Below are positions 1-9,030 of a DNA stretch of 64,000 nucleotides, piece after piece. This DNA comes from Acinetobacter bohemicus ANC 3994 (GTDB lineage: Bacteria > Pseudomonadota > Gammaproteobacteria > Pseudomonadales > Moraxellaceae): positions 208,507-272,506 of the forward strand of contig NZ_KB849164.1 in assembly GCF_000367925.1 (NCBI RefSeq). Reading direction: 5' to 3'. Under the pieces are notes generated by a model. It searched no databases. It was not told where the DNA came from and worked only from the letters and a program-made list of their open reading frames with translations. Numbering within the stretch: position 1 is the stretch's first letter; every line of letters starts with the position of its first letter. The position numbers and the translations under genes were made by a program.

Positions 1-2
1 AT

Positions 3-704
3 GCGGGTCTCAGAAATATTGATTCATATTTAAAATCAGATGGCGTTATTGGTTTTGAAAATGATGGAATTTATATTAAAGCGAATAATTTATTATTTGC
101 AGCAAAAGCAGAAATCGCAATAGGACAACTGCCTGGTTCTTTATATAACTGTCAGAGTGGTTCTAATCAATGTGGTCAAGTTGTTCCAATCGATAATTTT
201 GCCCGTAAAGATGATGTATTAAGTTCAATCGCTTTTAAACTCGATGGTAAAGGTGAATTATTTATTATTCCAGGTATGAATTCTTCAACCGCAACACCAG
301 ATACTAATTTTTTAAGTCTAAAGGCAAATTTTGAATTTAATCCTTTAACGACAGCAGAAAAAAATAATCAAGCTGTATTGGGGAGTTATGTGAGCTTTAT
401 TACAGATGATGTGAAAAGCAATCAGTCTGTTGTTTCAACAAGTGTTAATTTAAATAAAATGCAAGGTCATGTTGGTCTTGAATCGGCAATTCAGGTTAAA
501 AAAGATACCGTTGTTTTGGATAATAAAATAAATTTCAACCATCCAACGACAGCATTAACAAAAGCGCAAATCGATGCGGGAAATGTAGGGCGTGTGTTTC
601 GAGCAGAAATGGCCATGTCTCCATCAGGGAGTATGCAAAAAGTAGCTGAGTTTGCAATTACAGGAGGAGCAATGCGCAGTACTTTTGGAATTACACCTAG
701 ATAA
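3..704 (+). CDS. C-terminal part of a surface-type protein (5' end outside the window)
   Basis: The frame is open from the first bases of the window to a TAA at 702-704, so about 233 residues are visible and the start lies upstream. The visible part is rich in Asn, Ser, Gly and Thr and alternates short polar and hydrophobic stretches, as expected for a beta-rich exported protein. It has two Cys residues in the segment NCQSGSNQCG and no membrane helix. It lies 24 bases upstream of another exported protein of similar composition and probably shares its transcript. I infer a relationship to the Acinetobacter Fil proteins (putative pilus/surface assembly, DUF6160-like), but only from general character and from the neighbour. 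It could be another surface protein. Confidence 0.6.
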   Translation, partial: AGLRNIDSYLKSDGVIGFENDGIYIKANNLLFAAKAEIAIGQLPGSLYNCQSGSNQCGQVVPIDNFARKDDVLSSIAFKLDGKGELFIIPGMNSSTATPDTNFLSLKANFEFNPLTTAEKNNQAVLGSYVSFITDDVKSNQSVVSTSVNLNKMQGHVGLESAIQVKKDTVVLDNKINFNHPTTALTKAQIDAGNVGRVFRAEMAMSPSGSMQKVAEFAITGGAMRSTFGITPR

Positions 705-728
705 ATCATTATAATACAGGGAAATATA

Positions 729-2075
729 ATGAAAAAAACAATAATAGCAAGTATGGCTGTTTCAGCTTTAAGTTTGACGACAATGAGCCATGCGATGACG
801 AGTTTGGATGATCAAGCATTATCAGAAGTGGATGGTCAAGCTTTATTGAATTTGGAATATTTGCAGGGTAGTAATCAGACTGATGCCTTAGGTGTAAGTT
901 ACAATCAATCCAATATCGGATTTTATAAATTAGGCTTAAATGCTGAAATGGAGTTGAATGCGAATATTAAAAAGCTTCAGCTTGGTTGTGGTGGTAGCAA
1001 TGGTGCGGGAAAATGCGATATTGATATCGATAATCTTTCTTTGAGTGGATTGCCTGCAAATTCAAACTATACTTCAGATGAGCGAGCAGCGACTTCAGCA
1101 AAAATTACCAATCCCTTTATTCAGTTTGCAATCAAGAATCCAACGTCTGCTGCAAGCCGTGAGGTTTTAGGCTTTAGGGTTAGCGCAGAAAAAATTTCAG
1201 GGTTAATGACATTAGGTACTACAAATGATGTAGATGCTCAAGGGAATGGAATTCCGAATGGTATTAACAGTTTTAGTGGTTATATGAAAACTAAAGCGGC
1301 TTCAGGCATAGCTGTAACGGCTGAGAGAACGATGAGTTATTCTGATGTTAATCAAACTATCAATGGAATTGTACAGGGGCGATTATTCGGTAGTAGCTCT
1401 GGAACAACATGTCAGTCTGGCTTTCTTGATCCATGTTATGATATTTCCTACTCTTCGAATGATTATAATTTAACATTGTCCTCGACTTCAGCTCCTTTTA
1501 CTATAGGTTCAACTATTGTCTCTGGAACTCGGATGACCGATGTAACGCTTAAAGGGAGTGGAACAGTAGGTCGAATTGATTTCTCAGGTGATTTAACAGC
1601 GACAGTTTTAGGTTTTCTTAATCTTGATAAAACGGTTACGGGAAGTATTACAGGGCTAAAAACGGATATTACGGTGAATCAGAGTTTGGGCTTAATTCAT
1701 GCACTGTATTTAAATAACCCTGCATCTTTATCGTTACAATCACAAAGCATTTTATGGTCGGGTGCAGCGGTTGGGGCGAATAAGGGTTGGTGGTTGGCGA
1801 TGGAGGATGAGGTTGAGCTTGGTAGCTTAAGCCCGACGACTAAAGTTGCAATTACCAATGAAGTATTAAAACAAACGATTGCAGGAATTAGTAAGGATTT
1901 GACAGATAATCCACGTAACTGTGGAAATTTATTAACTGGATGTGTCGGAGGGAGCTCATTGGTAGTAGGAAATGTACCAATGAATTCGACTACATTAGAT
2001 TTTCCTTTAACGAACTTAACCCTGCAAGGGCAAAATTTCCGACCGAACTGCTATGGCGGTGTGAAGTTCTGCTAA
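729..2075 (+). CDS. exported Fil-type (DUF6160-like) surface protein
   Basis: The 448-residue product starts with a clear signal peptide (MKKTIIASMAVSALSLTTMS, cleavage near SHA-MT). A short motif SLDDQALSEVDGQALLNL follows, typical of Acinetobacter proteins annotated as Fil or DUF6160. Next come a segment NIKKLQLGCGGSNGAGKCDIDIDNLSLSG and a long Gly/Ser/Thr/Asn-rich beta-type region, with further Cys pairs near residues 230-237 and at the C-terminus (CYGGVKFC). The start has a GGG-containing ribosome site about 10 bases upstream. The gene follows the truncated gene by 24 bases and ends just before a bidirectional terminator shared with proS. The role is probably at the cell surface or in fimbria-like assembly. 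The family assignment is from memory and no exact fil letter is given. Confidence 0.65.
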   Translation: MKKTIIASMAVSALSLTTMSHAMTSLDDQALSEVDGQALLNLEYLQGSNQTDALGVSYNQSNIGFYKLGLNAEMELNANIKKLQLGCGGSNGAGKCDIDIDNLSLSGLPANSNYTSDERAATSAKITNPFIQFAIKNPTSAASREVLGFRVSAEKISGLMTLGTTNDVDAQGNGIPNGINSFSGYMKTKAASGIAVTAERTMSYSDVNQTINGIVQGRLFGSSSGTTCQSGFLDPCYDISYSSNDYNLTLSSTSAPFTIGSTIVSGTRMTDVTLKGSGTVGRIDFSGDLTATVLGFLNLDKTVTGSITGLKTDITVNQSLGLIHALYLNNPASLSLQSQSILWSGAAVGANKGWWLAMEDEVELGSLSPTTKVAITNEVLKQTIAGISKDLTDNPRNCGNLLTGCVGGSSLVVGNVPMNSTTLDFPLTNLTLQGQNFRPNCYGGVKFC

Positions 2076-2101
2076 GTCTATTCCGTCCTTAGAATAGAGA
2101 T

Positions 2102-2130
2102 AAAAAATCCCGCATAAAGCGGGATTTTTT
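2102..2130. terminator. bidirectional rho-independent terminator
   Basis: A stem of 12 bp (AAAAAATCCCGC pairing with GCGGGATTTTTT) has a 5-base loop. It lies between the convergent surface-protein gene and proS and carries a T-run in either direction. Confidence 0.9.
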
Positions 2131-2141
2131 ATATTAAAGAA

Positions 2142-3857
2142 TTATTTGGCAATTTTAGCCAAAAGTTCTTCTTTGCTGATATTTACAGACTCAGCATCAG
2201 TACGACCCTTGTATTCAAAAGTGCCTGCATCCAAGCCTTTTTCCCCAAGCACAATACGATGTGGAATACCGGTCAACTCTAGGTCAGAGAATTTAACCCC
2301 TGGACGTTCGTTACGATCATCCAGAAGTACATCATAACCAGCAGCTTGTAATTCTGCATACAGGGCTTCAGCAGCTTCTACAGTGCGTGGTGATTTATGG
2401 GCATTCATCGGCACAATAGCAATGTCAAAAGGTGCAATCGCCATAGGCCAAATAATGCCTTTGTCATCAAAGTTTTGTTCAATAGCAGAAGCAACCACAC
2501 GTGTTACCCCAATACCATAACAACCCATAGTCACAACCAGCGGTTTGCCATCTTCACCTAACACTTTACAGTTGAGTGCTTCAGAGTACTTTTGACCCAA
2601 TTGGAAGATGTGACCCACTTCAATACCACGTTTAATTTGCAGTGTGCCTTGACCATCTGGAGATGGGTCACCTTCAACCACATTACGTAAATCATAAACT
2701 TCAGTAAATTGCGCGTCGCGTTCCCAGTTTACGCCGGTCGCATGCTTGTCTGCTTGGTTTGCTCCAGCAACGAAGTCTGAAAGTACCGATGCTGCACGGT
2801 CAACGATCACCGTTAAGCCTTTTTCAACTAAACCTTGTGGGCCAATAAAGCCAGTCACTAAACCAAGTGCAGCAATTTGTTCTTCTGTTGCAAAAGTTAA
2901 AGGTGAGGCAATTGCAGCATGTTTTTCAGCTTTAATTTCATTTAATTCGTGGTCGCCGCGAAGGAATAAAGCAACCACAGGTACATGACCTTTTTCATCT
3001 GCTACGCCTTGAACCAAGAGTGCTTTTACTGAATCTTTCGCATCTGATTTTAGGAACGCAGAGACATCAGCAATGGTTTTTTGATTTGGTGTATCGACCA
3101 GTGTTAATTCTTGCGTTGCTGCTGCACGTGTGCCAACCAGAACTGCTTCAGCCATTTCGACGTTAGCTGCGTAATCGGATTCAGTCGAGAAGGCAATATC
3201 ATCTTCACCACTTGAAGCCAAGACATGGAATTCGTGTGAACCAGAACCACCAATCGAACCTGTATCTGCCTGTACTGGGCGGAAGTTCAAACCTAAACGA
3301 GTAAAGATACGGCAATAGGTATCGTACATCACGTCATAGGTTTGTTGTAATGATGCTTGGTCGACATGGAACGAGTAAGCATCTTTCATGATAAATTCGC
3401 GTGAACGCATCACACCAAAACGTGGACGAATTTCATCGCGGAATTTGGTTTGAATTTGGTAGAAATTGATTGGAAGTTGTTTGTAACTTTTTAACTCGTT
3501 ACGCGCAAGATCGGTAATTACTTCTTCATGCGTAGGGCCAAGGACAAAGTCATTGTTATGACGGTCTTTGAAACGTAATAGTTCTGGACCATATTGCACA
3601 AAACGACCTGACTCTTCCCAAAGGCTTGACGGTTGAGTCACCGGCATGAAAACTTCAAGTGATCCTGCACGGTTCATTTCTTCGCGTACAATCGCTTCCA
3701 CTTTATTTAGCACACGTACGCCCATCGGCAACCAAGTGTATAAACCCGAAGCCAATTTACGAATCATTCCCGCACGTAACATGAGCTGATGTGAAATAAC
3801 TTCAGCATCGTTTGGGGTTTCTCTTAACGTAGCAAACAAAAAGCGACTCGCGCGCAT
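2142..3857 (-). CDS. proS: prolyl-tRNA synthetase
   Basis: This 571-residue class II aminoacyl-tRNA synthetase charges tRNA-Pro in the cytoplasm. The N-terminus MRASRFLFATLRETPNDAEV is the bacterial-type ProS start. Motif 2 is visible around FRDEIRPRFGVMRSREF (about residues 138-154). The editing (INS) domain occupies about residues 220-390 between motifs 2 and 3. Motif 3 (YGIGVTRVVASAIEQ) and the anticodon-binding domain (DVLLDDRNERPGVKFSDLEL) follow. The length is that of the bacterial type with the editing domain. The start has AGGA about 9 bases upstream. It is transcribed alone and its upstream region has a fair promoter (3893-3920). Confidence 0.97.
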   Translation of the reverse strand: MRASRFLFATLRETPNDAEVISHQLMLRAGMIRKLASGLYTWLPMGVRVLNKVEAIVREEMNRAGSLEVFMPVTQPSSLWEESGRFVQYGPELLRFKDRHNNDFVLGPTHEEVITDLARNELKSYKQLPINFYQIQTKFRDEIRPRFGVMRSREFIMKDAYSFHVDQASLQQTYDVMYDTYCRIFTRLGLNFRPVQADTGSIGGSGSHEFHVLASSGEDDIAFSTESDYAANVEMAEAVLVGTRAAATQELTLVDTPNQKTIADVSAFLKSDAKDSVKALLVQGVADEKGHVPVVALFLRGDHELNEIKAEKHAAIASPLTFATEEQIAALGLVTGFIGPQGLVEKGLTVIVDRAASVLSDFVAGANQADKHATGVNWERDAQFTEVYDLRNVVEGDPSPDGQGTLQIKRGIEVGHIFQLGQKYSEALNCKVLGEDGKPLVVTMGCYGIGVTRVVASAIEQNFDDKGIIWPMAIAPFDIAIVPMNAHKSPRTVEAAEALYAELQAAGYDVLLDDRNERPGVKFSDLELTGIPHRIVLGEKGLDAGTFEYKGRTDAESVNISKEELLAKIAK

Positions 3858-4378
3858 GAAAACTGTCCTAAAAATATAAGCATGAAAGCCAGATTATACG
3901 ATAAAAAAATGAGGTGAACATTTCATAATGTCGCCTAGCTGCAAATTAACTCGTGAGACACGTTGTGAAATTGAGGCACTATTGATGTTTTTGAGGTTAT
4001 CTCAGTGAATAGAGAGCATAGGTATAACCGCTAAAGATAGAGTGTTTAGATATCATTACACCACTAATGACAGCATGTGCTATAGGGTATTTTTTTACTA
4101 TTTTCACTTTAATCTAATGCCAGTGGAATCATCCCTATCAATATGGCACTGCTGGTCATTTAAATAGGGTGTAAACGGATTTGGTTTATGAAAATGATTG
4201 CATTAATCTGTTTAAATTATTGATTTATATTTTTAAATATTGGTTAGTGAGTTTGTATTGGGGTTGAGTAATCGAAAATAAATCCATAGTTGAGTTAAGT
4301 CGAAATAAGGTGAGGGATTTAATCAGTGATAGGGATGGGGCTATAAACGCAGTAGAGTGTGGTAGTTATATAGCAAGT
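3858..4378. other. 521-base gene-poor stretch
   Basis: Apart from the proS promoter at its left end I see no open frame with a ribosome site, no tRNA-like structure and no strong hairpin. The base composition is AT-rich and unremarkable. Confidence 0.6.
3893..3920 (-). promoter_or_regulatory. probable proS promoter
   Basis: On the minus strand a perfect -10 box TATAAT (3898-3893) lies 16 bases from a poor -35 TGTTCA (3920-3915) and about 35 bases upstream of the proS start codon. Confidence 0.5.
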
Positions 4379-4483
4379 TCAACTTTTTAGACCCAACTGG
4401 TGTCGCTGTAATTTGACCTTGATCCAGCGTAGTATATGAACGATATTTTCTTTATATACCCTAATTGCATCATCACTCAGCAT
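4379..4483 (-). CDS. possible 34-residue small protein
   Basis: ATG at 4483 is preceded by AGGA with a 5-base spacer. The frame encodes a 34-residue, basic, amphipathic peptide (MLSDDAIRVYKENIVHILRW and then IKVKLQRHQLGLKS). It begins 18 bases after the stop codon of the coiled-coil protein gene on the same strand, so it would be its operon partner. A second in-frame ATG two codons upstream is possible. I do not recognise it. The good ribosome site and the position favour a real gene, but the size makes chance quite possible. Confidence 0.35.
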   Translation of the reverse strand: MLSDDAIRVYKENIVHILRWIKVKLQRHQLGLKS

Positions 4484-4501
4484 ATCCATCCTAGAAGTCA
4501 T

Positions 4502-5143
4502 TTATTCAAGTGTTTTTAAACGAGCGATAATATTGTCGTACTCTGCTTGAGTATTGCGATAATTCGTTTGTAATGAATTGATGTTTTTCTTTTTTTCTTC
4601 AATATTTTTTTTGTTGTAATCTAAGTTGTTTTTTAAGGCTATCGGCGTGTTTTCGCCTTTGCGCAAATGTTCCATTTGTTGGCGTTTAAAGTAGATTCGA
4701 TCATTTTGTAGTTGTTTTAACTGATCTTGTTGAAAGGCAAGTTGTTTTTTAATATACATCAATGCATCATTTCGCTTTTTAATAGCAACTTGACTGTTGG
4801 TATAGGCTTTTTTAAGTTTTAAGTCTGCTGTTTTTTGTTGTGCTTGTGCAGCACGTAATGGTGCTTTTTTTACATCTGCCTCACTATTGTAAGCACGGTT
4901 ACGCTGAATCACTTGCATGTTTTGATCTAAGGCTTCATAACCATGGCGAATATGGTTTGGTGTTACATTTGTACTGATATTGGCTACGCCTTTAGTATCA
5001 TAGTAACGATACCATGTTGGTTTAAGTGGAGTTTGAGCGCAAATAGCTGTAGATTGGAAAATCATTAAAAATAGAAAAATGAATTTTCTAGTCATTTTTT
5101 TTTGCGCAATGAAAGCGAGTTTTTGTTTAAACTGACTTTGCAC
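4502..5143 (-). CDS. secreted coiled-coil protein with DUF4124-like N-terminus
   Basis: The product of about 213 residues has a basic n-region, a hydrophobic signal segment (KFIFLFLMIFQSTAICAQ) and then a short domain (WYRYYDTKGVANISTNVTPN) that looks like the start of DUF4124-type periplasmic proteins. The rest, about residues 70-213, is Lys/Gln/Asn-rich and predicted coiled coil. I chose the GTG at 5143 because GGGGGA lies about 5 bases before it. The ATG at 5095 lacks a good ribosome site but would give a shorter, more classical signal peptide. The role is unknown and probably periplasmic. It precedes the pil chemosensory operon divergently, and a link to pili is only a guess. Confidence 0.75.
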   Translation of the reverse strand: MQSQFKQKLAFIAQKKMTRKFIFLFLMIFQSTAICAQTPLKPTWYRYYDTKGVANISTNVTPNHIRHGYEALDQNMQVIQRNRAYNSEADVKKAPLRAAQAQQKTADLKLKKAYTNSQVAIKKRNDALMYIKKQLAFQQDQLKQLQNDRIYFKRQQMEHLRKGENTPIALKNNLDYNKKNIEEKKKNINSLQTNYRNTQAEYDNIIARLKTLE

Positions 5144-5421
5144 TGTATCCCCCAATGTAATGTTGACTAAATTACTTATTTTGAAGTAATAAAATGGTAT
5201 ATTAGACTCAAAATTGAGAATAAAAAACCATTCTGAATCAAAAAAAAATCGTTGGTCGATAGAAAGTGTGAAGCCGTTGTGGTAAAAGCAAAAAAATGAG
5301 TCTTTGTTTGGAAAATGGTCGTTGAAAATGCAAGTAAAGATATGTTAAAAATGTTTATAACTTGTAATAGAACTTTCTACTCAAATTGTTTGTACACTCA
5401 AAAAATGTGAAGGGTCATTAA

Positions 5422-5805
5422 ATGGACGATAAATTCCAAAATCTAAAAGTTATGGTGATTGATGATTCAAAAACCATTCGTCGTACAGCAGAAACATTAT
5501 TGCAACGTGAAGGTTTTGAAGTGGTAACTGCAGTAGATGGTTTTGAAGCCTTAGCAAAAATTGCAGAAGCAAATCCTGATATTGTCTTTGTCGATATTAT
5601 GATGCCTCGTTTGGATGGTTATCAAACTTGCGCATTAATCAAAAATTCTCAGAATTATCAAAATATTCCAGTCATCATGCTATCGAGTAAAGATGGTTTG
5701 TTTGATCAGGCAAAAGGTCGTGTTGTGGGGTCGGATGAATATTTAACCAAACCCTTTAGTAAAGATGAATTATTAAACGCAATTCGAAATCACGTAACAG
5801 CATAA
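5422..5805 (+). CDS. pilG: twitching motility response regulator PilG
   Basis: This 127-residue single-domain receiver is the CheY-like output of the Pil-Chp chemosensory system, which controls type IV pilus extension. The acidic pocket is DD at residues 14-15, the phosphoacceptor is D58 in VFVDIMMP, and the conserved Lys is in LTKPFS. There is no output domain. It is first of the operon pilG-pilH-pilI-pilJ-chpA, the gene order known from Pseudomonas and Acinetobacter. A TTGAAA...TTAAAA pair with 17-base spacing (5322-5350) could be the promoter. AGGG lies about 8 bases before the ATG. Confidence 0.95.
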   Translation: MDDKFQNLKVMVIDDSKTIRRTAETLLQREGFEVVTAVDGFEALAKIAEANPDIVFVDIMMPRLDGYQTCALIKNSQNYQNIPVIMLSSKDGLFDQAKGRVVGSDEYLTKPFSKDELLNAIRNHVTA

Positions 5806-5828
5806 GTTAATTTTTATTGGGGACAAGC

Positions 5829-6197
5829 ATGTCACGTATCCTTATAGTTGATGATTCACCAACAGAAACATTCCGTTTTAAAGAAATTTTAACCAAAAAT
5901 GGGTTTGAGGTTATAGAAGCGGCAAATGGTGCTGATGGTGTCACAATGGCACAAGCGGAGTTGCCAGATCTTGTGTTAATGGATGTGGTGATGCCAGGGG
6001 TAAATGGTTTTCAAGCAACGCGTCAAATTGCACGTGGAGACACGACAAAACACATTCCAATCGTGATTGTCAGTACCAAAGACCAAGCAACAGACCGAGT
6101 TTGGGGGAAACGTCAAGGGGCGAGTGATTATTTAACCAAGCCTGTAGACGAAAAACAATTAATTGATGTGATTAAACACCACCTCAATGCAGGATAA
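5829..6197 (+). CDS. pilH: twitching motility response regulator PilH
   Basis: The second CheY-like receiver (122 residues) of the Pil-Chp system is in other species the antagonist or phosphate sink that opposes PilG. DD is at residues 8-9, the phosphoacceptor is D52 (LVLMDVVMP) and the conserved Lys is in LTKPVD. I use the ATG at 5829, which has GGGGACA just upstream. An upstream in-frame TTG at 5817 would put this ribosome site inside the gene. The gene follows pilG by 23 bases. Confidence 0.95.
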   Translation: MSRILIVDDSPTETFRFKEILTKNGFEVIEAANGADGVTMAQAELPDLVLMDVVMPGVNGFQATRQIARGDTTKHIPIVIVSTKDQATDRVWGKRQGASDYLTKPVDEKQLIDVIKHHLNAG

Positions 6198-6202
6198 GCT
6201 CT

Positions 6203-6739
6203 ATGGCAGCTAACGGATTTATCGAATTACTTCGGCTTGCTAAACGTGGTAACAAAAACTACGTTACAACTGAAAATGAAGTAAACCGATGGTCAGGCAT
6301 TGCTTTTGAGATGATGGGGCAATATTTCGTTGCCCCTTTAGGTGAAGTAACTGAGGTGATTTATCCACCTAAATATACGCCAGTTCCCAATACTCAATCA
6401 TGGGTGATGGGCTTGGCGAATATTCGGGGACGTTTACTTTCAGTAGCTGATTTAGCTCAATATATTTCTGGGCATAGAAGTCAGTTTTCACCTACTCAGA
6501 AAGTATTGTGTATTAGTCATAATGACCATTATGTCGGTTTAGTTGTAGATCAAGTTTTAGGGATTCAGCACTTTAATAAGAAAAGTTTTTTTTCTAAAAA
6601 TAGTGAGTTAGACAGCAATTTAAAAGAATATTGTCAGGGATATTTTTATCAACATAATCAACACTGGCATGTTTTCTTATTTAGTCGTTTATTGCAAAAT
6701 CCAAAATACATGAATGCATCTATAAAATTTATAAATTAA
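6203..6739 (+). CDS. pilI: CheW-like coupling protein PilI
   Basis: This 178-residue CheW-domain protein couples the chemoreceptor PilJ to the kinase ChpA. The CheW fold is visible as GIAFEMMGQYFVAPLGEVTE, the strongly conserved VMGLANIRGRLLSVADL and VGLVVDQVLGI. Its ribosome site AGGA (6191-6194) overlaps the stop codon of pilH, so translation is probably coupled. The tail after the CheW core is unremarkable. Confidence 0.93.
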   Translation: MAANGFIELLRLAKRGNKNYVTTENEVNRWSGIAFEMMGQYFVAPLGEVTEVIYPPKYTPVPNTQSWVMGLANIRGRLLSVADLAQYISGHRSQFSPTQKVLCISHNDHYVGLVVDQVLGIQHFNKKSFFSKNSELDSNLKEYCQGYFYQHNQHWHVFLFSRLLQNPKYMNASIKFIN

Positions 6740-6784
6740 TAGTCGCGCGCTGAAGAATGATGGCGAAAGTCGGGGAGAAGCTGG

Positions 6785-8857
6785 ATGGGCTTTAAACTTA
6801 AAAAGAAAAATACAGGTGAAGGCAGCAGTCGTAAGATTGGTGATGTTTTATTCGCTAAGATTCAATCACAGACAGATCAATTATCACGTGTATTTGGTGA
6901 CAGTGAAAAGTCCAAACCATTAATTTTGGGTGCAGCTTTTTGTCTTGTCTTAGCACTATTCCTATTATTGTACTTATTCTATAGTGTGCCGCGTAATAAT
7001 GAGTTAACACGTAGTGTTGGTGATTTACGTCTATTATCACAAATGATTTCACGTCAAGCGACTGAAGCAACAGCATCAGGTACGAAAGAATCGATTGATA
7101 AATTAAAAAAATCTCAAGAAGCATTCACCAAAAATCTTGAAACTGTGAAAGATATTCATGCTCGTACTCAGCCACTCGCTGACGTAGAGACGCAATGGAA
7201 AAAAGTATCAGAAGAAATTGATTTAATTTCTGCGCAACAAAAAATGATTAACCAACTTTACGATACGAATATTGCGATTGGTGAAACCATTCCAGGTATT
7301 CAGGCTGAATATAACTTGATGGTTGACCAAATGGCCCGTCAAAATATGCCAAGTAATCAGGTTGTTATTGCGAAAAATCAGGTGTTTATTGCAGAACGTA
7401 TTCTTCGTTCTATCAGTTCGGTATTGACCGGTAGTGAAAACTCTCGTGAATCAGCAGATGACTTTAGTGCCGATACAGAAACATTTGGTTCGTACCTGAA
7501 TGCACAGCTCAATGGTAGTGCTGAATTAGGTGTAGAGCGTATTACTGATCCAGCTTTACTTGAATCATTAACAGGTATTAAGGCCGAATATGATGATGTA
7601 TTAAAATCAGCATCTGCAACGATTCTTAAAAACTCAGCACAAATTGTTAAAGTACGTCAGGCTTCTTCTGCAATTTTTGCACAATCAGATGAATTGTTAA
7701 CAAACCTGTATAAATTATCGGTTGGTTCGAGCTTAACCATTGCGATTCCGGGTCTGTTTTTACTTTTATGTTTAGGCGGTTTCTTATTCTGCGTATTCAA
7801 ATTACTTGGTTTACGTGGTGAGTCAGATAAACAGCGTGTAGCACGTTTACAAGAAGAGTATGACCGTAACCAGAATGCGATTTTACGTTTACTCGATGAG
7901 ATCGCCGATCTTGCAGATGGTGACTTACGTTCATATGCAACCGTATCTGAAGATTTTACCGGTGCGATTGCCGACTCGATTAACTTCGCGATTGACCAAT
8001 TACGTGACCTCGTTTCACGTATTACCGATACCTCTCAAGAAGTTGCGCAATATACTGCAAATACGCAGGGTATTACTAACCAGTTAGCTGAAGCATCTGA
8101 ACACCAAGCGCAAGAAATTGCGGGTGCATCTGCCGCAATTAATGAAATGGCAATGTCTATTGACCAAGTATCTTCGAATGCAACAGAGTCTGCGGTGGTT
8201 GCGGAACGTTCGGTAAAAATTGCTGCCAATGGTGCTGATGTCGTAAACCGTTCAATTGAAGGGATGGATACGATTCGTGAACAGATTCAAGAAACCTCAA
8301 AACGTATTAAACGTTTGGGTGAGTCTTCACAAGAAATTGGTAACATTGTTGCCTTGATTAACGATATTGCCGACCAAACGAACATCTTGGCATTGAATGC
8401 AGCAATTCAGGCATCGATGGCAGGTGAAGCAGGTCGTGGTTTCGCCGTGGTAGCGGATGAGGTACAGCGTCTAGCTGAACGTTCAGCGTCAGCAACCAAG
8501 CAGATTGAAGGTCTGGTAAAAACCATTCAAACAGATACAAACGAAGCTGTAATTTCGATGGAACAAACTACATCTGAGGTTGTTCGTGGTGCGAACTTAT
8601 CTAAAGATGCGGGCGTGGCATTGGATGAAATTCAAAACGTATCGAGTAACTTGGCGAAATTGATTGCTAACATTTCTGATGCTGCAAAACTACAGTCTGC
8701 TTCCGCAGGTCATATTGCAACCACGATGAATGTTGTACAAGAAATTACATCACAAACGACAACAGCAACATTCGATACAGCACGTTCAGTATCTGAATTG
8801 GCAAATATGGCCGAATCGCTACGTGAATCTGTAACTGACTTTAAATTACCTGACTAA
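6785..8857 (+). CDS. pilJ: methyl-accepting chemotaxis protein PilJ
   Basis: The 690-residue inner-membrane chemoreceptor is the sensor of the Pil-Chp system. It has a cytoplasmic N-terminal tail, a first membrane helix at about residues 45-68, a periplasmic helical PilJ-type domain, a second membrane helix at about 317-345, a HAMP region and a long signalling coiled coil. The conserved hairpin tip (NDIADQTNILALNAAIQASM, then AGEAGRGFAVVADEV) is at about residues 520-560. It lies 45 bases after pilI and is followed by a 173-base gap with a hairpin before chpA. pilK, the methyltransferase found next in Pseudomonas, is absent, as is usual in Acinetobacter. Confidence 0.95.
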   Translation: MGFKLKKKNTGEGSSRKIGDVLFAKIQSQTDQLSRVFGDSEKSKPLILGAAFCLVLALFLLLYLFYSVPRNNELTRSVGDLRLLSQMISRQATEATASGTKESIDKLKKSQEAFTKNLETVKDIHARTQPLADVETQWKKVSEEIDLISAQQKMINQLYDTNIAIGETIPGIQAEYNLMVDQMARQNMPSNQVVIAKNQVFIAERILRSISSVLTGSENSRESADDFSADTETFGSYLNAQLNGSAELGVERITDPALLESLTGIKAEYDDVLKSASATILKNSAQIVKVRQASSAIFAQSDELLTNLYKLSVGSSLTIAIPGLFLLLCLGGFLFCVFKLLGLRGESDKQRVARLQEEYDRNQNAILRLLDEIADLADGDLRSYATVSEDFTGAIADSINFAIDQLRDLVSRITDTSQEVAQYTANTQGITNQLAEASEHQAQEIAGASAAINEMAMSIDQVSSNATESAVVAERSVKIAANGADVVNRSIEGMDTIREQIQETSKRIKRLGESSQEIGNIVALINDIADQTNILALNAAIQASMAGEAGRGFAVVADEVQRLAERSASATKQIEGLVKTIQTDTNEAVISMEQTTSEVVRGANLSKDAGVALDEIQNVSSNLAKLIANISDAAKLQSASAGHIATTMNVVQEITSQTTTATFDTARSVSELANMAESLRESVTDFKLPD

Positions 8858-8880
8858 GGTAAGGCTAAAGCTATGGGGTA

Positions 8881-8908
8881 ATGTGCCTTACTTTCGGGTA
8901 AGGCACAT
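8881..8908 (+). other. strong hairpin between pilJ and chpA
   Basis: ATGTGCCTTAC pairs perfectly with GTAAGGCACAT around a 6-base loop, just 24 bases after the pilJ stop. No T-run follows, so it is not a classical terminator. It may stabilise the upstream mRNA end or act as a processing site inside the operon. Confidence 0.6.
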
Positions 8909-9030
8909 CAATAAATCACAGATAAAGCATCGACAAGATGAACTTAGCTTCAAAGTTAGGTCTCGTGTGATGGTGATAATTAAGTTTGAGCGCCCTTCTT
9001 GGTGGCAGATAAACGTAAGAAGCCTAAGCT

